This document shows, one piece after another, positions 1 through 11,820 of a DNA stretch of 64,000 nt. Positions within the stretch are counted from its first letter, which is position 1. Each line of letters opens with the position of its first letter. The DNA is from Amphimedon queenslandica (taxonomy: Eukaryota > Porifera > Demospongiae > Haplosclerida > Niphatidae). The DNA is taken from NCBI RefSeq assembly GCF_000090795.2, contig NW_003546248.1, positions 773,096 to 837,095 on the forward strand, written 5' to 3'. Made by a program: the position numbers and the translations under genes. The notes under the pieces are model-generated. The model was given only the letters and a program-made list of their open reading frames with translations. It had not been told where the DNA came from and ran no database searches.

Positions 1-888
1 AGATTACCATTGGTGGCTATAGCTGACCAGGCTTGTGGGACTCCATTAGGCTCTGCTTGCTCAGTGAAAGCTGCTCCTTCATTATTCTCCTCTTCAAGAG
101 AGGCAGTGTGGCGTACAGGTGGTGGTAGAGATGGGGGAGGGATGGGTGAGCTCTTATCCTCTCCTACCATTACACTAAAGCTCTTTCTCCCTTCGGCTTG
201 ATTAGGAACAGGTGGTGGAGTACGCCTCTTATCACCAGCTGGCTTCTCTTCCATGTAGCTCGTACTTTCAAAAGCATTTTCAATTGATCTCAGCAACTCG
301 TCGGTTTGATCATCCAACCCTTGACTGCCACTCGGAGACGACTGAGCGACGACACTAGTCTCATTACCGACATCTTCCTTCTTGTCATCGTCTTGTGAGT
401 AAGAGCGCCTGTATAGAGCAACTTTTGTCTCTTTGTCTCCAAAGAGCTTCTTTTTCGCTTCAATGACTGAGAGTGGCCTGTCTTCTCTGTCAATCCTAGG
501 CTCGTACGACGGAGTGTTACGTTTGCTATCTTTAAAACCAACATTCCTCTTGCCCTCGTGGCCCTTCTTTAGAATGCCCGGGGGCATACCCTCGGGGTGA
601 GTTTTTGTTTTCAAGGCAAGGTGCTCTTCGTCCTCAAATTGGTACTGCTTACTATCCTCCTCTTGAAAGGCTTCGTCTAAGTAGCTCTTGACGCTGGTGT
701 CTCCCTCACTGGATGTTTTGGGGTCTTTGGTTGCGAGGGATGAGGTGCGAAGTGGTGGGAGGGGTTTAGGATTCTGTACGTCTCCGCTTGCTATTTTTGA
801 TTGCAATTCACTTTTCATTTCTTTTAATGCGTCGCCAAAATCTGTCAAAACCTAATGGCAACGAAAAAACCCAATTAAATATCATTAG

Positions 889-919
<31 letters not shown>

Positions 920-2202
920 ATAGCAATAATAGTTTAATGATAATAGTAATAATAATAATAATAATGAAAAAGTGCATAAAAATGATTAATATGATACACA
1001 ATAATAATAATAATAATAATAAAGACCTGATAATAATATATTCATAGTAGCTCCTATATCATAGTTCATACATGTATTTGTGGGTAAAGAGAGGTGGAGG
1101 GAGGGAGTTAAGTACATAAATCATGCAATATAGTAGGAGTCTCTTTGTAAAGCTAATGCTAATCAGACAAAGTCTTTATATTTCAGTCTCAACGGGTTGC
1201 TTTGACTCATTCATTCCATTCTCAACATTACAGTTTATTTCTGTTCTCACTTCTTCGCCTTCTTTCTGTCCGGCAGCACTGAGACTATCAGGGGGAGGGG
1301 GAGGAGGGATATTAGGAGGAGAAACAGACCTCATCCCTTTAGTGCTGCTCCTCTTCCTACTCATCTTCTTTTGATGCAGGTGGCCACGACCATCCATCGG
1401 GATTGTATTACGACCGCTGCCATCATAACTAGACACAAACTGGTCGTTGTCTTGAGAACTTGGTCCGGAAAAGTTTTCTGGTGATTCCGTTCCTTCTTTG
1501 GATCCGTCTCCACTGACATTGTTAAGGGCAGGCATTGAGGTTGAAGTGGCTCCATTTTTCGAAGGTGCTAAGTTGGATATTTCCTCATCAGGAGGGTGAA
1601 AGGTGTGGTTGGTTGTGGTTTCGTCTCCATTTTCTCCCTCGTCCTCCTCGTTCAAGTTATACTCAACCTCTCCCATTTCGTTGGACTCTGCCAATAGGCC
1701 AGCAACAATGGCGTCCAGTGGAGAAGTCGTAGGCGAGGACATGCCATGGAGCGGAGAGACTAGCTCTTGCATGTGTCCTTCGTGTGGTGGGATCATGTTT
1801 GGCGGCTCGTTCTCTTTCCTTTTACCCTAAAAAATAAATTTAATTAAATGAATACTTATTTAACGTGTTAGTCCAATTACTTGTGGGACGGGCGGAGCTG
1901 GACGAGATGGTTTAATACGAGGCGGAGTCTTTCCAATGCTTGGTGAAGCCCCTCCAGCTGCTACTGGTGTGTTATCAGCTCCAGAGGTAGACGAGGATCT
2001 TTGTTTTTTTTTCCTTTGCAGTGTGTGCTGTTTGTATTTATCCATTGCTTCGTGTAGGGCAAGCAACCAATGATGCATCTCATATCTAAAAATAGAATTT
2101 TAATAATAATTACGAATTAATTAATTGTTACTTGTGCGTGTAGAACATGTGACTGATGCTATTTTTCTATTGCTCTCTCTCTCTCTCTCTCTCTCCCTCC
2201 CT

Positions 2203-2233
<31 letters not shown>

Positions 2234-3299
2234 CCCCTCTCTCTCTCTCCCCCTCTCTCTCTCTCCTCTTCCTCTCTCTTTCCCCTGTATTTCCCTCTCT
2301 AAAAGCTTTCTTGTAATGAAGTACAAACAAGCCACAGATATCAAAAGCCCATTGGACAAACAATGACAGTTGCTACCTCACGCTCTCTCTCTCTCTCCTT
2401 CAAAATGAATTAGTTGACAATTATGATCAATTAGCTAGTGCATTGGGTGTGTGTGTACATCTCCAATTAGTCACAACAAACTACTGAACTTCATGATGAG
2501 TGATTGCTTAATAGCTCCTATAGAAGGCCACGATGCTTTTATTGACAGATAAGAATTAGAGGCTAGTTTATTTAAGACTGAGTGGGAGTAGATGTATTAT
2601 TATGTGTAAGCGTGTGTGCAAATAATTACATATCAGATTGTATGGGTGTAAGTGTGTGTGTAAGTGTGTGTGTGAATAGCAACAATATACACTCTACAGT
2701 GTGACAGGGCTGGTGTGAGAAAAATCAGAGACATACAAACATGCTCCCCCTTACCTGCTCTCAGACACCAGGTAGTATTTGTTTCTCGGTGTCGTAATAC
2801 AAAAGGCGTTTTTGCGGCCCATGTAGCCAGGTAGCACGTCGATCGATGTCGCATCGTCGATTCGAAAGAAACCTTCATTTTTCTTTTTCTCAAGGTAATG
2901 GTCCTCATCTGCAAATGACAAGAAGGCTAGGAGGTCTTTCTGCTCAAAGAGGACAAACCAGTAGCGTTTGAGGGTCTGAAAGGAGAAGGAGAACAATAGG
3001 ATTATTGTCTGGCAACAAGGGGGAGAATGTGGATACAACAAATGGTGGAATGGTGCAGTACAAGCCGAGCAATTGTTATTGGAGTTGGGTGCTTTAATTT
3101 GATATTGTTATTTTTAACGAGGTTAGCTTCTCTCTTCCCTGCACGCTTTTACAAACAATAAAATCGTAATTACCTTTCTCACTCCGCTGTGGGCTTTGAG
3201 TAGAAATCCTTGGCGGTAAACCTCGTAGACCCTTCGCCCTGATGTAGCAGCGATGCTCTGTTGAAGCGGGGCGCTTTTCTTTGGGGTGAGATTTGACAT
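1..3299 (-). CDS. PH-domain, proline-rich scaffold-like protein (partial, runs off the left edge)
   Basis: Exons on the minus strand: 3299-3174, 2975-2755, 2085-1881, 1826-1251, 851-<1; all junctions are GT-AG and phases agree. The start is the ATG at 3299 (MSNLTPKK). Residues about 28-135 form a pleckstrin-homology domain: strands around RQGFLLKAHSG, RYWFVLF and NAFCIT, ending in the classic tryptophan helix YEMHHWLLALHEAM. The rest is low-complexity and polar with proline-rich, SH3-type stretches (SRPAPPVP, PPPPPP, TPPPVP). It is probably a membrane-recruited adaptor, but I cannot assign it to GAB, DOK or another named family. Exon 4 can also be read without the last splice and then stops at 1176, so two C-termini are possible. 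The intron at 852-1250 holds TAA microsatellite. The exon assignment of 851-1 to this gene rests on phase and composition only. Confidence 0.7.
886..1022. repeat. (TAA/TTA)n microsatellite
   Basis: Interrupted AAT/TAA trinucleotide tract inside the last visible intron of the PH-domain gene. Similar shorter tracts occur at 17373-17402 and 49917-49947. Confidence 0.9.
2172..2283. repeat. (CT)n microsatellite
   Basis: Polypyrimidine CT/CCCT tract in an intron of the minus-strand PH-domain gene. Comparable tracts lie at 5626-5756, 19778-19812, 23194-23226 (AG), 26152-26180, 50660-50695 (AG) and 51150-51240 (AG). Several immediately precede 3' splice sites and may serve as extended polypyrimidine tracts. 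Confidence 0.9.
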
Positions 3300-3610
3300 T
3301 TTCCTGCTTTTACTTTCTGTAGCTCTCCCCGAGCAGATATCAAGCAAATATTAGAACGAGAGAAAAAACTAACTGAATTACTTTTTTAGCTGCTAACAAT
3401 GCGGAAGGAAGTGCTGTCGAATCTACTTCTCCTCCTCTTATTGGCCCCTTCTTTCTCTCCTCCTTTCTCCTATCCCACAACAATAATGGCGGATGCCTTC
3501 CTGCCCGCAGGAATGCGAAAAATTATCCGCTTCCGCAGGTAGGGGTGTGGCTTTACTAATGCGGAGGCATTTTCAGCTCACAGTAATCACTGAGAAGCTT
3601 AGTTAGAAAA
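3300..3610. promoter_or_regulatory. Bidirectional promoter region between the PH-domain gene and the Ig/FN3 receptor
   Basis: The two start codons (3299 minus, 3611 plus) are 311 bp apart and diverge. The interval must hold both 5' UTRs and both promoters. I see no convincing TATA box; the claim rests on geometry alone. Confidence 0.5.
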
Positions 3611-6600
3611 ATGAGAGCGTTTGCGTTTCTCCTGTATCTATCTGGTGAGTTTTTACTATCAATACAGCTTTACTATCAATACAGTATCGTAACTACTATC
3701 TAGTGTTACTATCGCCTTCTCTTTGTTTAATAGTACTAGTCCTCTGCTGCAGAAATTCAAACTCCCAAGATGTGCAGTTCGTTTCTCAGCCAGTTAATGC
3801 TGTAGTATCTCCTGGAGGCTCAGCCACACTTGACTGCAGTCTCACGGGGCCAGTGGTTGATACATCATGGTACAAGGACTCCTCCAACACAGCTGTTGAG
3901 CTAAACAATGGCACCAAATATGTCATACATGCAAATGGATCATTAAAAATCACTACTTTTACAAACAATGATGCTGGGGAGTATTACTGCATTGCTGCTA
4001 GTAGTCATGGCTCAGTTAGGAGCTCTACAGGGAGACTACAACTTGCAGGTATGCATGACTTTGAAAAATTGAGCTAATTTACAGTAAAATGAAAATATGG
4101 TATCATAACAGTGATTATGGTGCATGTAAAGCTTTGTCTACCTTTTTAATGATAATCATGGCTCATTCCCTAGAGATAAACTGATATTGTATGCAATGAC
4201 AACTTGTTATTATAATTTTCTCTTGCAGTCATTGGTTCAGTATCTTCAAGCACTAAAACTCTAACAGTCCAACCAAACACTCCACTTGTATTGAACTGTA
4301 CTGTCCCCAGTAGCACTCCCCCAGTTAAAGTTGTATGGTATCGTGGCAGTACTTCTCCTGTGGCTCTAAGTACTAGAATAGGAGTATCATTATCACATCA
4401 GCTGGTCTTCAGCTACCTTATCAGCTCTGATCAAGCAGTATTCACATGCAAGTATCACAATGAGCTTATACCAAACTCTGAAACAGACAGTAACTCTTAT
4501 TTTATATCAGTATCAGGTACATATACATCTTCCTACTTCTATCCTATGTTTCCTTATACCTATCTCCATTTCCTTCTCTCTCTCTCTCTCACTCTCCTTT
4601 CATCTATTTATAAGAATCTAAATTATTCATATTTCATTATTTATATTTCATGCTTTCTCACAGGTAACTCGGCAGCTAATCCAATAATTACTTTGCTCAG
4701 TGATGCAATGCATGCCACTCAACCCACAATAAAGGCTGGAATGAGTATACAAATGGAGTGCTTTGCCACAGGAAGGTGAGAAACCAAAGCAGCCAGACAA
4801 GAGCTGCATTTTATTCCTAATTATTACAAACACAATCAATCCTTCCCAGGCCTATACCCACTTATACCTGGAGCAAAGATGGAGCAACACTTGGAGGATC
4901 TCAAAGAATCACTTTCAGTCAAAACAGTCGAATTCTCTCAATTACCAACGCTAGCCTAGAAGATGCTGGGATTTATATATGTAGAGCTAGCCAAGGAAGC
5001 AATGAATTAACAAGAAATACTAACCTAACCGTAATAGGTAAGTCTTTCATGGTTGACTTGCGGCATAAAAGGAAAGCTCAATTACTATAATTGATATCAT
5101 GTCTCCTAGTGACATTAGAGATGATATCAATTGTGTTTGTGCTGTACTCTGATGCATGATTGTGTGTGGCTGTACTATGAGCTAATGTATCTATTTGGAT
5201 ACATATATAAGTCTGCTAGAATGATCAAAGAGTCATCAGTGTGTGGCTGACTCATGTTACATCTTAAAGAGGACTGTGTTGATTGCTCAAATTATGAGTG
5301 TGTATGAACATGTAGTAATCAATTTAAGTTACTGGTGGTCTTAGAGTGTATGAGAGTTCTGAGTAGGTGTAGTGATGTAATATTATATATTTGAACTCAT
5401 CTTGACTGCGTGAGTGTACTAATCACAACTTCACATGCTCAAATTAACAAAATCTCATCCTCATGAATATCATTTGGTGTAATAAGTGTGTCACGACTAG
5501 AGTAGCACCTTTCCTCTCTGTTCTTGGTGTTATACACACATTTTACAAACAGTCGTACATGTACTAGTAGAAACACCACTCTATTGGATGTGACAATACT
5601 CCTCTTCCTCCCACATATACCTCTCTCCCTCCCTCTCTCTCTCTCTCTTTCTCTCACCCTCTATTCTCTCTCTCACCCCCCTCTCTCTCACCCTCTCTCT
5701 TACCCCCCTCTCTCTCTCACTCTCTCTCTCTCACCCTCTCTCTCTCTCTTTCTTTCTAGATCCTCCACACATAACACAATCATTTGGCTCTGTGACTCAA
5801 TTTGCTTCTCTCTCAATTAACGTCTCATGTGTAGCCAAAGGCGATGGCCTAATTCGCTGGCTGTGGAGAAACAACAGTCAGACACTTACCCAATCCACCA
5901 ATACATACTATACCGAGTCTGGTCTAGTTTCACTCCTTGTAATAGAGAGCCTTGATGTGTATAGTGGTGGTATACTCCAGTGCGTGGCATATAATGATAA
6001 TGACAACACTCTAACGTCTTCTGCCAATCATAATCTAAATGTTCAAAGTAAGTCTGTGCTTCTGTATGTCTTCTGTGTCTGTTTGTTTTATCATTTGTGT
6101 ATATTTTTTATGCATACGCGTGCACGCATGTCTGCTCCTCTTGGTTTGTTTATGAAGTGTGTTTGTGTTTGTGGAAACAAGAGACATTTCGGAGAATGAC
6201 TGGTTTTGAAAGGGAGAGAACTGATAGCTTATTTTGATGAGCTAAGGAAAGAGAAAGTTGCAGTAGGGAATGAAGGAAAGGAAGGGACTATGATAATGCA
6301 CTATATGCTAATACACATACTAATGATGCTATAGTACATTGTTATCTATTGTTTATTGTATTATTTCCTTATCTTCTTGTATAGCAATGAATCCTACATT
6401 CAGTACAGTCCCTGCTGATGTTTTTGTCTTCACTGGTGACAAGTTTGTTCTACCATGTTATGCTGTTTCATATCCTTTCCCTACATTCTATTGGCAAAGA
6501 AACAATGTTCAGCTATCCATAGATACCAACAGCAGTATGTCCATGCATATAAAGTCACTATGATGCTTTGTATGTAATATATCATTTTTGGCTACTATGA

Positions 6601-9600
6601 CTCAGCTTAAAATTCAATTTTGTACTTTCTTTTATTGCTAGCACTACATTAATATTGCAATGATGTATATTTGTATGTAAATGTACGTAAATTAAATGGT
6701 CATTATTTTTTATGCCAATTCAGGGAATCGCGAATGTTAGCAATAGGTAATGGATCAGTTTTGATACTCATGCAGCGTAGCTTTTTAAGTTTAAGAATCT
6801 GACAGGTGTCACATTCTTCAATCAATTAGAATTATTGGTAGATTAATTGGAATATGTACCGAGACTATTGTTTATACGACCTCGTTTACACAATAAACCA
6901 TGTTTAATATTACTTATCGAGAAAAATATGTCATCATTATCATAATAATGACGATTTTTCCTAAGTTACTTCCGATTGCAGTTCGTCTGAAATGTCACTC
7001 AGTGTCAGTAACTGTCCTTATTCAATGACATTGTTTGAATAGTTCTCATTAAATAGGATACTCTCTCTCTACTGATCACGTATTCAATGGAACTCTTGTA
7101 GTATTGAGTGCCCAAAGGAGTGATAGCGGTAATTACAGGTGCCTAGCGGAGGGTTCTTCTGGAGCGATATCTTCAACTAGTCCAGTGGTTGTTCGTGTAA
7201 TAGGTAATGATTGACATTTCACAGTTATTGTTCATACTACGTATAAATAAACAAATAAATAGATAAATTAATAATAATAGAATGATAAATTTCATTATTA
7301 TTGTTGTTGTTGTTGTTGTTGTTTTATTCAGATACTCCTACTGTTGCCTCTACTCCACAAAATCAGTTAATACCACAAGGTGGCACTGTCTCCCTCTCCT
7401 GCTCTATCTCTGATGTATCACAAACTTCAATAACATATTCATGGACCCGTGACGGTGCACCCATAAACTTGAATTCTAATAGCAGATATACTCTTTTCCC
7501 AACAAATGGGTCTCTGTTAATACAAGGCTTTACTGCTAATACTGATTCTGGGAGGTATGCTTGCACAGTTAGTCTTGACCCGATGGGAAACAACGCTCCT
7601 CCACTGTCTTATGATATTGGCTCTGCTTTCATATCGACAGGTTAGTGAGTGTACCAAAGCTAACAATCACAGCCAATTAAAATGTCATTTTCTTGATTAG
7701 CCACACATGCCTTTTGTATATATATAATAGTATAGTAGATTAATGTAGTATAGTAGATTAATGCATTCATAAATAATTACTTATGTATTTTGGAATTAAT
7801 TACTATTCTATTTCAAATTTTTCATCTCTTTCTTTCTCTCTTAGTTCCCCCCACTCCACCTTCTCCCCCTCACTCTTTCTCTGTTATTACTACAACTGCC
7901 AACAATAGCGTACACATGTCATGGTCTTCACCAATTAACAATGGCAGTCTAGCAATCCTTCAATACAACATTATACTGGTCCCTTTACAAATAGAAGGGA
8001 GCAGAGAGCCTTGTCCCTTTCAAAATGACACTGTTAATGTGACCGTTTTGGATTCTAGTCTTTCTGTTGTTGTCCCACTACGCCCACACACAAAGTACAG
8101 GGCTCTTATGTATGCTGTGAATTCCAGAGGTACTAGTAACGTTAGTGACGAGTTTGACTTTACTACAGAGGAGTCAAGTGAGTATAGTATTTGAATTTGA
8201 GTGTGGTTTGGTGCGGTCCTTATGGTATGTACATCAAAATTGAATGCCAAGTAATAATCTGTATGACATTGACTGTATAGAGTATTGTTACTATTATTTA
8301 CTCTACATCATGTCATTCTCTTTATCTGCTGTATTTTGTCTCTCATCCCCTTTCTCTTAATCATAATAATCCTTTTCTCTATCCCTCTTCCTACTCTCTC
8401 AGTTCCTTCTTCTTCTCCTCAGTTACTCACTGTAGAGGAGACGCCATTACTAGGCCAGCTATTGGTCAGTTGGTCTCATCCTACATGCCAAGACAGAAAT
8501 GGGATCATCACTAACTACACTGTATCTTATACTCCTTCCTCCTCTTCCTCCTCTCCTGTCTATGTGACATTGACTGATAACAGTACATCAGTATTATTGA
8601 ATGGCTTGGATGTATTGACAGTGTACAGTATAAGAGTTGCTGCTAGTACCAGGATAGGACGAGGTCCTTATTCTGATCCAGTGACAAAAGAAACAAGTAA
8701 TTCAATATAGTAACATCTAATTCTGTGCTTGCTTGGTTACTTGTTCTGTATAGTCTTGTCTTCTGAAAGTGTTTGTGTTTGTACTGTATTTGCTTGTATA
8801 TACAGTGTGTGTGTGGGGGGGGGTGTACGTAAGAGTGTACATGAGTGCAGGTGTTTTTATTATTGTAATAATGTTTGTGCATGTGCATTCAAATACTCTT
8901 CTCATCTGACTGCTTTTCTAATGCTTTTAGTTTCAAGATTTATCTTCTCTTTATTAATATTTGTTAATGTCTTTAGGCTGTGTAAAAATTTAAGCTAAAA
9001 TATTTCAAGTTTGGGTCATTTTAAATGGCCAATTTTTTGAAAAGATACTCAAGGCTATAGCCCATCGTTTTTTCTAAAAAATGGCTCCAAAATCACCTCA
9101 AACTTTTAGTACATTTTAAAATACATATTGATGTCCTTATGCTCTCTAGCAAGTTTGAGCTGATTCCGAATTCAATTTTTTAAGTTATGGCCATTTTAAG
9201 AAAACACCAAAATTCTGAAAATTACCCAAGGCTATAGTCCATGGTATTTTCGAAAAAATGGCTCCAAAATCACCCCAAATTTTTATTACATTTTCTGATA
9301 CATATTGATGTACTTATGCTGTGTAGAAAGTTTGAGGTGATTCCAACTTCAATTTTTAAAGTTACGGCCATTTTAAGAAAATGTCAAAATTCTGAAAAAT
9401 ACCCAAGACTATAGCCCATGGTATTTTTGGAAAAATGGCTCCAAAATCACCCCACATTTTTATTACATTTTCTGATACATATTGATGTCCTTATGCTCTG
9501 TAGAAAGTTTGAGGCGATTCCGACTTCAATTCTTCAAGTTATGGCCATTTTAAGAAAATGCCAAAATTTTGAAAATTACCCAAGGCTATAGCCCATGGTT

Positions 9601-11672
9601 TTTTTCAAAAAATGGCTCCAAAATCACCCCACATTTTTATTACATTTTTTGATACATATTGATGTCCTTATGCTGTTTAGAAAGTTTGAACTAATTCCGA
9701 TCAAAACTTTTTGAGTTACGTACGGTCACTTAAACTATTTTGAATACTACATTTACATTGGGTTAATGTATAATTACATATTAATATTCCCTTAGGTAAA
9801 GCCAGCCCTCCACTCTCTCCCATTCCTACTACTTCAACCAACAGTACTTCGCCTAACTGTACAAATGTGTCAATCTCATGGAGACCTCCTCCTCCAGTTG
9901 CTTCTGAGCCTCTCAACAATCTAACCAACACCTCACACTACGTACTATCAATCAGTCATAACATTGCATTCTTAACTCCTATGAATGTGAACACCACTAA
10001 TACAAGTTATACTTACAAGTCAGGCAGTGGAGGTTTATCATTGCACATCAATGTGTCTGCAGTTAATGCTTTTGGAAGGAGTCCTCCTCTTGAATATTTT
10101 ATAATTTTACCAAATTGTCCAGTGGAAACATCACCCACCCCATCTCCCTCTTCTGGTTAGACTCATACAGTGATTCTTTCTCTTCTTTCCCTCTTTCTCT
10201 TTTCTCAACTCTTCTCCCTTTTATGCCAAGTTAACTTAACTGATATTTTTTTTCTATATTATTTTGTAGGTTCTGTGTCGTTTTATGAAGAGGAATGGTT
10301 TCTATATGCTGCAGGAGGTGCCGGAGGGGGTATAGTTCTCTCTCTCCTTCTCTTCCTCTGCATTTGCTGCTTCTGCTGTGTTTGTTATTGTGCAAAAAAG
10401 AAAAGAAAAACTGTACATAATGTCGATCAACAGTCTTCATCATCCAGACCTCGGTTTCATTTTGTTTATCCAAACAGGAGATCAACTGTTCTGTAAGACA
10501 CATGCATGCATATAAACCAGATACATGTATGCATGGATATCATATACTGTGTTCACATTATGATGATTTTTGTGTTAGTACATGAGGTTAATGTATAGTG
10601 ATAAGATGTAGTGTGTTTGAAATAATGCACAGTTACTCTTCAACCTGTTGTGATTTAATTCCTTATCTCTCTCTTTCTCCCTTTGTCTAGTGATAAAATG
10701 ATGAATGTACAAGCTCTTTCCCCAGACCAGTCTCACCAGTCTGTATATGCTGAACTAGGAGAAGTAAATATACCAAGGACAGGAGCCAGTCTCACTGCTA
10801 CTCCTCCACACCCTTCAAGAAATGGAACCATCGAGAATGGGATGAACACACTGACCTCACAAACCTCCACACTCCGTTCTAAGTATGAGTACAAGTCACC
10901 ATTAGAGAGAGAGGCTGAGAGAGGACAGAGAGAAATGACAGCAGAGGAAGAGGAGGAGGAAGAGGGTTTAGATCAAATGCCTCAGATCATTAATTCTTCT
11001 TCAAGATCAAAGAAAAGATCCTCTACAGCTCAGAGGAAGTTGTTCCAACCCAGTGATGCCAGCCAACAGCAAACAAGGAGCCTCTCACTCACAAAGTACA
11101 AACGATCAAGAACTAGGGGAGAAGATGGGAGAGGAGGGTCTAGCAGTCCGACCGACACAGTCTCTAGTTTTGAATACGAGAGTCATTCTCAGATACACGA
11201 TAAATTGGCTGCCTTAAAGTCCCAGGCCTCCATTGATGGAGGGGCTCCGGTAGTACCAGCAGAAAGAGAGAGGAGAGATGTCATGCATTATCCAACTGAT
11301 CCAAGGATCAATCCTCATTATAACCTGCTGCATCCACCTAGACTTGGTAACGTACATCCATCTCTCTGTACAACTGGTCCACTACCAACTACTGACAATA
11401 ATTTTAGACATTTGCCTGATCTAGCACTAATGACAGCGTTACCCTCTTCATCTCTCTCATTGGGACCATATTCTCCTGCTCTGTCAGATGCTTCATCTCG
11501 AATGTCTTCTTCGACTGCTAAAGGTCACGTTTCGTACAACAATCCTTATAATAAAGGAGACTATACTAGTGGAAATAAAGAGGAAGACTATTATCAGACA
11601 CCAAGAGCTGCAAGACAAGCAGCGATGACTGCTAAGTTATCTCTAGTCAACTCACAAATGTCATTAGTTTAA
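3611..11672 (+). CDS. Ig/FN3-domain type I membrane receptor with ITIM-like tail
   Basis: Fourteen exons: 3611-3644, 3734-4048, 4229-4516, 4664-4775, 4850-5037, 5760-6047, 6385-6534, 7057-7203, 7332-7640, 7845-8177, 8403-8696, 9796-10155, 10270-10492, 10691-11672; 1340 aa. The signal peptide is split by intron 1 (MRAFAFLLYLS then VLVLCC). Six Ig domains follow with typical C...W...DxGxYxC cores (for example AGEYYCIA, AGIYICRA, SGNYRCLA, SGRYACTV); Ig3 and Ig5 are each split over two exons. Three FN3 domains are encoded one per exon. Then come one TM helix (IVLSLLLFLCICCFCCVCYC), a basic stop-transfer and a ~360-residue Ser-rich tail. The tail has SVYAEL, fitting the ITIM consensus (S/I/V/L)xYxx(L/V/I), plus other tyrosines (YNLL, EDYYQTP). 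Nearly all ectodomain introns are phase 1, as in domain-shuffled adhesion receptors. Ligand and signalling are inferred only. Exon 13 has an in-frame stop just past the chosen donor, so a short-tail isoform is possible. Confidence 0.85.
9010..9720 (+). repeat. Tandem ~177-bp satellite-like repeat, cluster 1 (about 4 units)
   Basis: The core ATGGCTCCAAAATCACC recurs at about 9081, 9258, 9434 and 9611, that is every 176-177 bp. Each unit also carries GATACATATTGATGTCC and a GCCATTTTAAGAAAA block. It lies in intron 11 of the Ig/FN3 receptor. The same unit recurs at 18070-18780, 36060-36385, 47665-48470 and 61565-61852. Confidence 0.9.
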
Positions 11673-11820
11673 ATTAGACAACAATAATAATAACAATACA
11701 CTTTTTTATAATCATATATAATACTAACAATAATGATAATAGTTAAATGAGGAGATAAATAATTGTCATATAATAGTTCTATATCTATGATACATATCCA
11801 CACACAAGAGCCTGGTGAAG

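Noticed and set aside
2121-2363. ORFs over the CT/AG microsatellite (Arg/Glu- or Leu/Ser-repeat peptides)
   Set aside because: Pure translation of a dinucleotide repeat inside an intron; the same artefact recurs at 5524-5820, 19745-19996, 23078-23338 and 51036-51224.
8729-8998. Cys/Val-rich ORF 3' of FN3 exon 2 and its minus-strand shadow
   Set aside because: Lies in a GT-rich intron with a G-run; no domain, and the flanking exons join in phase without it.
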